Source: Clostridiales bacterium | GTDB lineage: Bacteria > Bacillota > Clostridia > Oscillospirales > CAG-272 | DNA: 10,976 nt | Direction of reading: 5' to 3' | NCBI GenBank assembly: GCA_003523225.1 | Contig: DPGK01000039.1 | Location: 456 to 11,431, forward strand | Made by a program: the position numbers and the translations under genes | Notes under the pieces: model-generated | What the model was told of the DNA's origin: nothing | What the model saw: the letters and a program-made list of their open reading frames with translations, nothing else | Database searches by the model: none | Part shown: positions 1 through 6,263 of the stretch, in pieces | How positions within the stretch are numbered: position 1 is the stretch's first letter | How the letters are laid out: each line of letters opens with the position of its first letter

Positions 1-126
1 GTTGATTATTTACCCGAACAGACTATTGTGCGGAATTAAAGCGTCCTCCTCATCCTCTTCCCACGCTGGGTAAGGTGGCTGCCGTAGGCTGACGGATGGG
101 GAGAAACGATTTATTCAGCTCAGGGC
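1..126. other. Intergenic left edge, no clear gene
   Basis: No gene with a start codon and ribosome binding site can be supported here. Read on the plus strand from base 1, frame 1 gives twelve codons (VDYLPEQTIVRN) and then TAA at 37-39, so the tail of a gene starting outside the window is possible but cannot be tested. The rest, from about 44 to 104, is rich in short inverted repeats and is described separately as a possible dispersed repeat. No good promoter for the small gene at 127 is visible. Confidence 0.4.
47..102. repeat. Possible dispersed, foldable repeat unit
   Basis: The outer arms TCCTCATCC (47-55) and GGATGGGGA (94-102) pair over nine positions with one G-T wobble. Inside are a CCCA-CGC-TGGG hairpin (60-70) and a second arm around GCC-GTA-GGC (81-89), so the segment can fold into a branched structure. 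It contains AAGGTGGC...AGGCTGACGGA, which resembles, from memory, dispersed non-coding repeats in gut Clostridia. Only one copy is present in this window, so repeat status is an inference. It lies just upstream of the small membrane-protein gene and could instead be a terminator of an upstream gene. Confidence 0.35.
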
Positions 127-345
127 ATGAATAACGCCTTTTCGGAAGCTTCCGCCAAGTATTGCGCCAATCCCCCATATAATAGATACTATGACGATAT
201 GATCGAGTTTTATAAGTCAACGATACGCAAAAAGGACGAATGGATCAGAAGGCTGTTCTGGTGCTTGCTTGTCATTGTATTGTTTCTCTTGTTTATTTTG
301 GTTTTTGATTTTCTGAATCCGGATTTCGGATATGTAAGGTATTAA
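127..345 (+). CDS. Small single-pass membrane protein, function unknown
   Basis: This is a 72-residue protein that I do not recognise. Residues 1-40 are polar, with a Tyr/Asn-rich stretch (NPPYNRYYDD) and then a basic segment, IRKKDEWIRR. Residues 42-62 form one strongly hydrophobic segment (FWCLLVIVLFLLFILVF), followed by a short tail, NPDFGYVRY. The basic residues just before the helix predict the N-terminus in the cytoplasm and the short C-tail outside. ATG 127 is the only usable start, because TAG at 85-87 closes the frame upstream. The Shine-Dalgarno is weak: GGGGAG lies about 23 nt upstream, too far away. The clean charge-then-helix layout and the terminator 47 nt after the stop argue that it is real, but there is no homology evidence. 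Confidence 0.55.
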   Translation: MNNAFSEASAKYCANPPYNRYYDDMIEFYKSTIRKKDEWIRRLFWCLLVIVLFLLFILVFDFLNPDFGYVRY

Positions 346-391
346 ACCGATATAAGCGCGAAGGCGCAGAACGCGATCAGCTTGTATTAAA

Positions 392-424
392 ATCAACCGG
401 TTTCCCAAAAAGAAACCGGTTGAT
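392..424. terminator. Bidirectional rho-independent terminator
   Basis: A perfect 13-bp stem (ATCAACCGGTTTC, 392-404, with its exact complement at 412-424) encloses a 7-nt loop, CCAAAAA. On the plus strand the stem is followed by ATTGTTTTATT. On the minus strand it is followed by TTTAATAC. It sits between two convergent genes, 47 nt past the stop of the small membrane-protein gene and 32 nt past the stop of the MBL lipoprotein gene, so it can end both transcripts and marks the 3' end of the five-gene unit. Confidence 0.88.
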
Positions 425-455
425 ATTGTTTTATTCGGTTTGTGCCGCTCGGCTC

Positions 456-2183
456 TCAGCCCGTGAGCTGAACGGTATAAATGTCGCTTCCGGCGACGTG
501 GACTTCCTTCACGTGCAGGTTATTGAGCAGATGAACATTGTAGTCTCTGCTGCGGGTCTGCTCATACACCTCGCGCGAGGAGGGCCACAGCACGATGTCG
601 GGGTCAATAAGGGAATAAAGCTGTGTCGTCGCGCCGCCCATACCGTGATGCACCACAGTCACATAGTCGGACTTCAGCGCCGAGCTGTAATAACGGCAGA
701 TAATATTCGACGCGTCCACGGCGCAGTCTCCCGTTATCATTATCTTTTTTCCGCCAAGCGTCACCGAAAAGACCATCGAGGTGCTGTTTCCGTTTGCCGA
801 TACCGCGTGCGGGTAATTTGCTTCCACGGTGTAGAGTATCTCTATCTCCGCACCCGAAAACTCAAACCGCTGTCCAAGATGCGCCTTTATCACGGAAGCG
901 CCCTCAAAGCGTCCCACCGAGGCACGGATATCATCCGACATTCCGGTGCCGCCATCCTCGCTGTCGGCTGAAAGCGAGCTGTAATAGGCATATCCCGGAA
1001 AGTTGTAAATGAAATTCTGCACCGTGAGCTTCTGTGTATAGCTGCGCGAAAACTGATAAAGCGTTCCCACATGGTCAATATGCGCGTGCGTGAGTATCCA
1101 TGCCGCAACCACAATATTTTCCGGGTCGGGCGCCTGTGCCCGAAGCACGTCGTAAAGATTTTTCGCGTGCGTATCGTTTTTTCCGCCGCCGTCAACTATG
1201 ATAAACCTGCCGTCGGCAAGTCTTATGACTATCGAAAGCCCGTTGCCGTACAGCGTACCGTTGTTTTTGGTGTCAAACGCCAGTCCCACCATAGTAAGCT
1301 CGGGCGTGCAGACGGTCACTCCGTCTGAGCCGTTCACGGCAGAGGGCGCGCCGACAGATATCCTCACCTCACCCGACGAGGGGAAAAAGCTAAGCGCCGC
1401 CTCTGCGCTATCGCAAAGATAAAAATCAAACCTGTTGCCGTCTATGGTGTTCCCTGCGGTCTTTCTGTATCCTGCCGCCGCAAGCAAGTCAAGATATGAG
1501 TCATATTCCGCCGCCGAAGCCCTGCGGTAAAGCAAAAGCTGATATCCGTCCCCGGCGTCGTACAGATTTACATATTCGCCGCCGCCAAAACGGGGCAGCG
1601 CCGCGGCAAGCGGGGCAGACGTGCCGCCAAGGGCGGTATCCGACGCAAGCAAAAGCTCTCCGGTCTTGCGGTCGCCGGAAAAGGCATTTTTCAGCGCCGA
1701 CGCCGCTTCCTTTATCGCGTTGTCGCCCATGCCTGCCGCCACTATGCAGTTTCCGCCGACCGTCACCGACCAGCAGCCGTAGTCCAGCTTTTCCGCCGCC
1801 TCGCGGGAAGGAGCAAGCGCTGTGCTGCCGACAAGTATCACTGGCGAGCCTTCCGGCACCTTCTTTATAAGCAGGTCGGTCGTGACCTCGGGAATGCTCC
1901 CGCAGACCTTACGTATGTATTCGGATATTTCAAGCGTCGCTTCCTTTTCAGCGTCGGTAGGCAGGTCGGGCATTATTATCCGCACGCTCACTCTGCCGCC
2001 TTCGGAAAGTATCAGCGCCGGTGAGGCGGTATCTTCCGCCGTCGGCGCTGAAACAGTATCCGTAACGCTGCGGTCGCTGCCCGCGTCCGGACCTTTATCC
2101 GGACCGCAGGCAGCAAGCACGGCAAGCAGAAGCAACGCCAGCGCGGCGGCAAGCGCGGCGCGGTGCAGCTTCGTTTTTTTCAT
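456..2183 (-). CDS. Lipoprotein with glycosidase-type N-domain and MBL-fold hydrolase domain
   Basis: A 575-residue exported lipoprotein. Residues 1-25 are a signal peptide with lipobox LAAC, so Cys26 would be lipidated; a low-complexity linker follows to about 56. Residues 57-170 resemble the N-terminal alpha/beta domain found ahead of some glycosidase catalytic domains (GH67N/GH20b/DUF4838 type): a helix EISEYIRKVCG, then SPVILVGST, then GCWSVTVGGNCIVAAG. Residues 190-285 are an unassigned module. Residues 295-575 are a metallo-beta-lactamase fold of the ComEC-like type: VDGG (D331), the metal motif HAHIDH (H366, H368, D370, H371), ITGD (D486) and VHHG (H512, H513). The metal ligands look complete, so a hydrolase is likely, but the substrate is unknown. 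The start lies 1 nt after the upstream stop, with AGAAAAG as a weak Shine-Dalgarno, which suggests translational coupling. It is the last gene of the unit. Confidence 0.88.
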   Translation of the reverse strand: MKKTKLHRAALAAALALLLLAVLAACGPDKGPDAGSDRSVTDTVSAPTAEDTASPALILSEGGRVSVRIIMPDLPTDAEKEATLEISEYIRKVCGSIPEVTTDLLIKKVPEGSPVILVGSTALAPSREAAEKLDYGCWSVTVGGNCIVAAGMGDNAIKEAASALKNAFSGDRKTGELLLASDTALGGTSAPLAAALPRFGGGEYVNLYDAGDGYQLLLYRRASAAEYDSYLDLLAAAGYRKTAGNTIDGNRFDFYLCDSAEAALSFFPSSGEVRISVGAPSAVNGSDGVTVCTPELTMVGLAFDTKNNGTLYGNGLSIVIRLADGRFIIVDGGGKNDTHAKNLYDVLRAQAPDPENIVVAAWILTHAHIDHVGTLYQFSRSYTQKLTVQNFIYNFPGYAYYSSLSADSEDGGTGMSDDIRASVGRFEGASVIKAHLGQRFEFSGAEIEILYTVEANYPHAVSANGNSTSMVFSVTLGGKKIMITGDCAVDASNIICRYYSSALKSDYVTVVHHGMGGATTQLYSLIDPDIVLWPSSREVYEQTRSRDYNVHLLNNLHVKEVHVAGSDIYTVQLTG

Positions 2184-2184
2184 A

Positions 2185-3135
2185 TCAGTTTTCTTTTCTG
2201 CGTTTTACGATCAGCAAAGCGGAGCCTGTAAGCATGATGATGCAGACTGCGGCTGCCACAAGCACTCCGGCGTCTCCGGTATCGGGGCTTACGGGAGCCT
2301 CGGTGGTCTCACCGGCGGGAGCGGTGGTATCGGCAGCGGGAGCTGACGTCTCAACAGGAGCCTCAGTGGTTACAGGCGCGGGGGCTGTGGTTTCGGGCTT
2401 GCTGTTGTATCCGGTCACGACGATGTTGTCAAAGTACGCTTCAACGTTCTTGCCGTAGATAAGCAGGCTCAGCGCGCCGCCGTATGTGGCTTCAAGCGGA
2501 ACATTTTCCTCCATCAGTACGCCGTCAACGGTATAGGATATCGTCTTGGCAACACGGTCAACGGTGCAGGTTATGTGATGTGAAATAATAGCGTCAGCGG
2601 TGGAAAGACCGGTCTTGATGCCCTTGGTCTCCATGTCATAGCGGTAATCCGCCTTGGCGCGTACCCATTTGCCCGCGACCTGAGAGCTTGCATACGCAAG
2701 GTTGAAGGCGGTACCGGCAAACTGCACCGTGCTGTATGTATCGGTGGTTTCGGGATTCCACTCAAAGGACAGACCGACCGCCCAGTCGGTTCCGGCGGTG
2801 TTTTTGCCGCCGTGCATTGAATATACATCGAAGGCTACGGTGTAGCTTTCACAGTCGCTCAGCGCGCCGCCGTCAAGAAAGGCGAACCAGTAAAGCTTTG
2901 AGTTGGCGGCTTCGGTCGTTGCCTTCAGCTTGCCGTCAACGATCGACAGCGTTCCTGCAAACGGAGTAGCACCGCTTGAGCGAGAATCGACGTCGGGAAA
3001 TCCTGCGTCTGCGGGGGTGGCGACTCCGTCAAAGTTCTGCGAGTACAGAACGACCTCGGCTGCGGATGCGGGGATCGCCGCAAATGCAGAAAGCACGAGA
3101 ATGACTGCCGCGAAAACGGAAATGAGTTTTTTCAT
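2185..3135 (-). CDS. Wall-anchored concanavalin/LamG-like surface protein
   Basis: A 316-residue secreted protein. A signal peptide (1-26, cleavage near ASA-A) is followed by a beta-rich domain (27-243) opening with LYSQNFDG and closing with YFDNIVVTGY. This pattern is typical of concanavalin-like/LamG jelly-roll modules that bind or process glycans; no catalytic residues can be assigned. A Thr/Pro/Ala stalk (246-282) leads to SPDTGD (283-288), a hydrophobic helix and the tail KRRKEN, which is the layout of a sortase signal although SPDTG departs from LPXTG. ATG 3135 is preferred because it begins a canonical MKKLISVF signal peptide. The frame extends to a TTG at 3156, but AAAGG (3149-3153), 13 nt upstream of 3135, is the only Shine-Dalgarno-like site. 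It is the fourth gene of the unit and probably displays a glycan-binding domain on the wall. Confidence 0.82.
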   Translation of the reverse strand: MKKLISVFAAVILVLSAFAAIPASAAEVVLYSQNFDGVATPADAGFPDVDSRSSGATPFAGTLSIVDGKLKATTEAANSKLYWFAFLDGGALSDCESYTVAFDVYSMHGGKNTAGTDWAVGLSFEWNPETTDTYSTVQFAGTAFNLAYASSQVAGKWVRAKADYRYDMETKGIKTGLSTADAIISHHITCTVDRVAKTISYTVDGVLMEENVPLEATYGGALSLLIYGKNVEAYFDNIVVTGYNSKPETTAPAPVTTEAPVETSAPAADTTAPAGETTEAPVSPDTGDAGVLVAAAVCIIMLTGSALLIVKRRKEN

Positions 3136-3167
3136 TGTGTTGTACCAACCTTTCAAAAAAATTTTTA

Positions 3168-5558
3168 TTAAAATGAAAGCTCAAAAAGAATGTCTCTTAC
3201 CGCTTTTGGAGGGTCTGCGGCTGCAATTGAAGCGGCAAGCTCACCGTCTGAATAATCATGACGGTAAAGACCGTAAAGCTGAGTTTTAAGCTCCACGGGC
3301 AGCCGGGCGTAATTCAGAAAATCAAACACGCGCGCGGGAATGTCGGCGTGAGCGTCGGCGCGCGCGCCGGAAAGCTCAATGCGTATCGGAGTACCTGCGG
3401 GCAGTCTGCCGAAGCAGACCGTAAGCGTGCGGGTCGCGGGGTCAAAGGATGAGGTAAAGGGCAGCTCTGAAACGGGTGTGAAGCTCTCAAAACCGCGGAA
3501 GCTCACGGTGATCCCGCGCTCCGGCGGCAGTACAGACAGGTCGCCCGCGACCTCTGCGGTAAATACCGGGGTATCTCCCCATTCAAGTCTGCAATGTGTG
3601 ACGGCATACTCACCGCGGCGGTAGCCATCCCCCTCTCCCGCGTCCTCATAAAGCTCGTAGCTGTTTGATGCGCCGGGAAATACCATTATCTCAAGCTCAT
3701 CGGGGTTTGCGGTGCTGTTGCCGTGCCCCCCTGCCGCCAGCGGGACGATACCGCCGGGCTTTGCCAGCACCGGCATCTGCTCGCGCGGTCGGTTAAGGAT
3801 AAGCCTTCTTCCGCCCCGGTAGGTGTGACCGGTAAATATGTCGGTCCATATCCCGTCCGGTATCCACGCGCATATACTGCCGTACCCGGTGTCGGGGTCA
3901 GCGGGTGAGGTGATGGGACACACCAGCAGCTCGCTGCCGAGAAAATACTCGTTTGGCACGCTGTACGCCGCCGAAGCCTCCGGATAACGGTAATATACCG
4001 GGTAAATTGGCGGGCACAGCTCGCGTGCCGCGCCGCTTACGGCGGTATAGATGTAGGGTATCAGCCGGTAGCGCAGACGCAGCCAGTCGGCAATTACCGG
4101 TCGCACCGACGGCTCAAAGCTGTCGGGGTCCTTGCTTGTAAACGGGCTGTTTGAGGAATGCAGCCGCATGAATACCGAAAATACTCCGAACTGCAGCCAG
4201 CGCAGGAAAAGCTCGCTGTCACGGACGCCGGTCTTGAAGCCGCCGATATCGTGACTCCACCAAGGATATCCCGCGTTTACCGCCGTAGCGGTGAAATAGG
4301 GCTGAAATTCAAGCGACTTCCACGTGCTTATCGTGTCCCCCGAAAAGCCTGCGGGGTAGCGCTGAGAGCCAAGCCCGGTATAACGGGAAAGTATCATTCC
4401 TCTCTTGCCGTCCCGACCGTTGTCAAGGTAGTGATAGTGATTGAGCGCCCACATCGGGTCAAGCCCCGGCATACGGCATGTCTTGCCCTGCTGCCAGTCT
4501 ATCCACCAGAAGTCAACGCCCCTCTCCTCCTCGGGTCGGATAAGCCGACGGAAGTATGCGTTAATAAAGGTCTCGTCGGTAAAATCAAAGTTTACGGGTT
4601 CGTCCGAGTCGGGATCGACCCCGGTGTCCTCCGCCATTCCGCGGTAGGCGTCCTCGTAGCCCTGAACGCCGTCGGCGGGGTGAAGATTAAGCACCGTGTG
4701 CATTCCCCTGTCGTGCAGCCGGCGCAGAAAATCCTCCGGGTCGGGAAAGAGTGAACGGTTCCATGTAAAGCCTGTCCAGCCCCTGCCGTACTTTTCGGGG
4801 ATCTTCGTCAGGTGCCAGTCCATGTCAAGCACCGCCACCGAAAACGGAATGTCCTGCCGCTCAAATTTGTCCATAAGCGCCGAATATCCCTCGTCGCTGT
4901 ACCTGTGATAGCGGCTCCACCAGTTTCCGAGGGTGTAGCGGGGGATCATCGGCGGCGCGCCGCTAAGACGGTAAAAGTCGCGCAGCGTGCCGAAATAATC
5001 GTGCTGACAGCACAGATAGTAATAGTCAAGCGTCCCCGGAGCACGCTCCGCCGGTCTGCCGCGCCCGTCAAGCGCAAGTGAGGCGGTGTCGTCGAAAAAG
5101 CTGTGACCGCTCCTGCCGATAAGCCCGAAGCCCAGCTCGCAGCCGCCGTCCAGCTTATCAAGCGTGCGCGCAGTGCCGAGAAGGTTGTTATGCCTCGGCG
5201 GGTCGCCGTAAGTTCTCTCGCCAAAGCGCCAGCGCGCACCGTAGTTAGTGTAATTGTTCTTTGCGTCGATGTAAAGATGCTCCGCAGCCAACCCGCCGCC
5301 GTCATACACTAAATGGAAGGACGGGGTGGATATCTCCACTCCCTCCCCACGGCGCACAACGTGGAATTCCGGGGTCGGAAAATCGCGGCAAAGGACTGTC
5401 TGCGTCGGTCTGTCCTCAAATTTTCCCGCGGGGTCGTATTCAATGCGCAATAGCCTTTCGGTCAGAACCGTAAAGCGGACATGGTCGCAAATAACGATAC
5501 TTTCCTCCCGCGCACGTCCGCGGGCGTCAAATTTCAGTTCTGTCGTGTCCTTGCTCAT
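3168..5558 (-). CDS. GH31 family alpha-glycosidase (cytoplasmic)
   Basis: A 796-residue, full-length glycoside hydrolase family 31 enzyme, predicted to hydrolyse a terminal alpha-glycosidic bond with retention. An N-terminal beta-domain (about 1-200) precedes the TIM barrel (about 200-520), followed by C-terminal beta-domains. Visible family motifs are PRYTLGNWWSRY (206-217), LDMDWH (244-249), WWIDWQQG (351-358, candidate nucleophile D354), RYPAGFSGD (400-408, candidate acid/base D408) and YPWWSHDIGG (431-440). The nucleophile loop reads IDWQQ rather than the DMNE of classical alpha-glucosidases, so the sugar specificity is uncertain (glucoside, galactoside or N-acetylhexosaminide). There is no signal peptide, so it should act on imported substrate. 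Its ATG overlaps the GDPD stop by four bases (ATGA), indicating translational coupling. Confidence 0.93.
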   Translation of the reverse strand: MSKDTTELKFDARGRAREESIVICDHVRFTVLTERLLRIEYDPAGKFEDRPTQTVLCRDFPTPEFHVVRRGEGVEISTPSFHLVYDGGGLAAEHLYIDAKNNYTNYGARWRFGERTYGDPPRHNNLLGTARTLDKLDGGCELGFGLIGRSGHSFFDDTASLALDGRGRPAERAPGTLDYYYLCCQHDYFGTLRDFYRLSGAPPMIPRYTLGNWWSRYHRYSDEGYSALMDKFERQDIPFSVAVLDMDWHLTKIPEKYGRGWTGFTWNRSLFPDPEDFLRRLHDRGMHTVLNLHPADGVQGYEDAYRGMAEDTGVDPDSDEPVNFDFTDETFINAYFRRLIRPEEERGVDFWWIDWQQGKTCRMPGLDPMWALNHYHYLDNGRDGKRGMILSRYTGLGSQRYPAGFSGDTISTWKSLEFQPYFTATAVNAGYPWWSHDIGGFKTGVRDSELFLRWLQFGVFSVFMRLHSSNSPFTSKDPDSFEPSVRPVIADWLRLRYRLIPYIYTAVSGAARELCPPIYPVYYRYPEASAAYSVPNEYFLGSELLVCPITSPADPDTGYGSICAWIPDGIWTDIFTGHTYRGGRRLILNRPREQMPVLAKPGGIVPLAAGGHGNSTANPDELEIMVFPGASNSYELYEDAGEGDGYRRGEYAVTHCRLEWGDTPVFTAEVAGDLSVLPPERGITVSFRGFESFTPVSELPFTSSFDPATRTLTVCFGRLPAGTPIRIELSGARADAHADIPARVFDFLNYARLPVELKTQLYGLYRHDYSDGELAASIAAADPPKAVRDILFELSF

Positions 5559-6250
5559 CTGCTTTTAAGATACTCCGTCAGTTTATCAGGAAAATTCACC
5601 GTCATGCCGTCCACTCCCGCGTCGGCGCAGCTCTTCATAAGCGAAACATCGCTAACTCCCCATGCGCGGACCGAAAGACCCATAGCCTTAAGCTCGCTTA
5701 CCGCTTCGGGGGTCAAAAGTGCGGCGGGCGGACAGATCTGATACAGCCCGGCATCCACGGCAGCCTTTACGGTCTCCGGCTCCATGTCCTTTACAAGCCA
5801 GCCAAGCCTCAGCTCCGGGCTTGCCTTTTTCATTTCCTCAAGCCTCTCAAAGCTGAAGGAGGTTATTACCGTAGTAGCCTCAATGCCGTACCTGTGAACC
5901 AGCGCGGCGACCTCGGCGGCAGTGCCGCCCTGCTTCAGCTCAAGCGCAAGCTCAAGCCCGCGCCAGGCAAAGCGTTCAAGAAAATCCTCAAGCAGGACTA
6001 TCTTGTCATCCGCCAGCTTTCCGCGCACGGTAAGCCGCGAAAGCTCCTCCCAGGTGTGTTCCGAAACAGTTCCCACTCCGTCGGTAGTGCCCTCAAGCAG
6101 CTTGTCGTGAAAAAGCACAAGTCTGCCGTCAGAGGTGCGGCGTATGTCTGTCTCAATACCGTCAGCTCCGCAGGCAAGCCCGAGGTAGAAGGCGGCAAAG
6201 GTGTTCTGTGCGGCGTATTCGCTTGCGCCGCGGTGTGCGTAATTGATCAT
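5555..6250 (-). CDS. Glycerophosphodiester phosphodiesterase (GDPD family)
   Basis: A 231-residue cytoplasmic enzyme expected to cleave a glycerophosphodiester into sn-glycerol-3-phosphate and an alcohol, using a metal ion. Numbered from ATG 6250, the GDPD signature is complete: HRG with H6, E33 and D35 in GIETDIRRTSDG, H48-D49 in LVLFHD, and E104/K106 in LALELK. The length matches compact bacterial members with no insertion or membrane segment. The frame extends to a TTG at 6271, but AGGA (6257-6260) is spaced 6 nt from ATG 6250, and the protein then starts directly at MINYAHRG. It lies 13 nt after the binding-protein gene and overlaps the GH31 gene by four bases, so all three are probably co-translated. 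The substrate is not determined by sequence and could be a glycosylated glycerophosphodiester. Confidence 0.92.
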   Translation of the reverse strand: MINYAHRGASEYAAQNTFAAFYLGLACGADGIETDIRRTSDGRLVLFHDKLLEGTTDGVGTVSEHTWEELSRLTVRGKLADDKIVLLEDFLERFAWRGLELALELKQGGTAAEVAALVHRYGIEATTVITSFSFERLEEMKKASPELRLGWLVKDMEPETVKAAVDAGLYQICPPAALLTPEAVSELKAMGLSVRAWGVSDVSLMKSCADAGVDGMTVNFPDKLTEYLKSR

Positions 6251-6263
6251 TTTCATTCCTGTC

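Noticed and set aside
1..39. C-terminal end of an upstream plus-strand gene
   Set aside because: Twelve open codons before TAA are too few to separate from chance.
420..971. Open frame on the plus strand opposite the MBL lipoprotein gene
   Set aside because: It lies antisense to a gene with intact signal peptide and metal-binding motifs, starts inside the terminator tail, and its product has no domain pattern.
3136..3156. TTG 3156 as start of the surface protein gene
   Set aside because: It would place seven unusual residues before a canonical MKKL signal peptide, and the only Shine-Dalgarno-like site lies inside that extension.
4158..4754. 198-codon plus-strand frame opposite the GH31 gene
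   Set aside because: It mirrors the conserved catalytic core of GH31. It has no Shine-Dalgarno, and its composition is that of a complementary frame.
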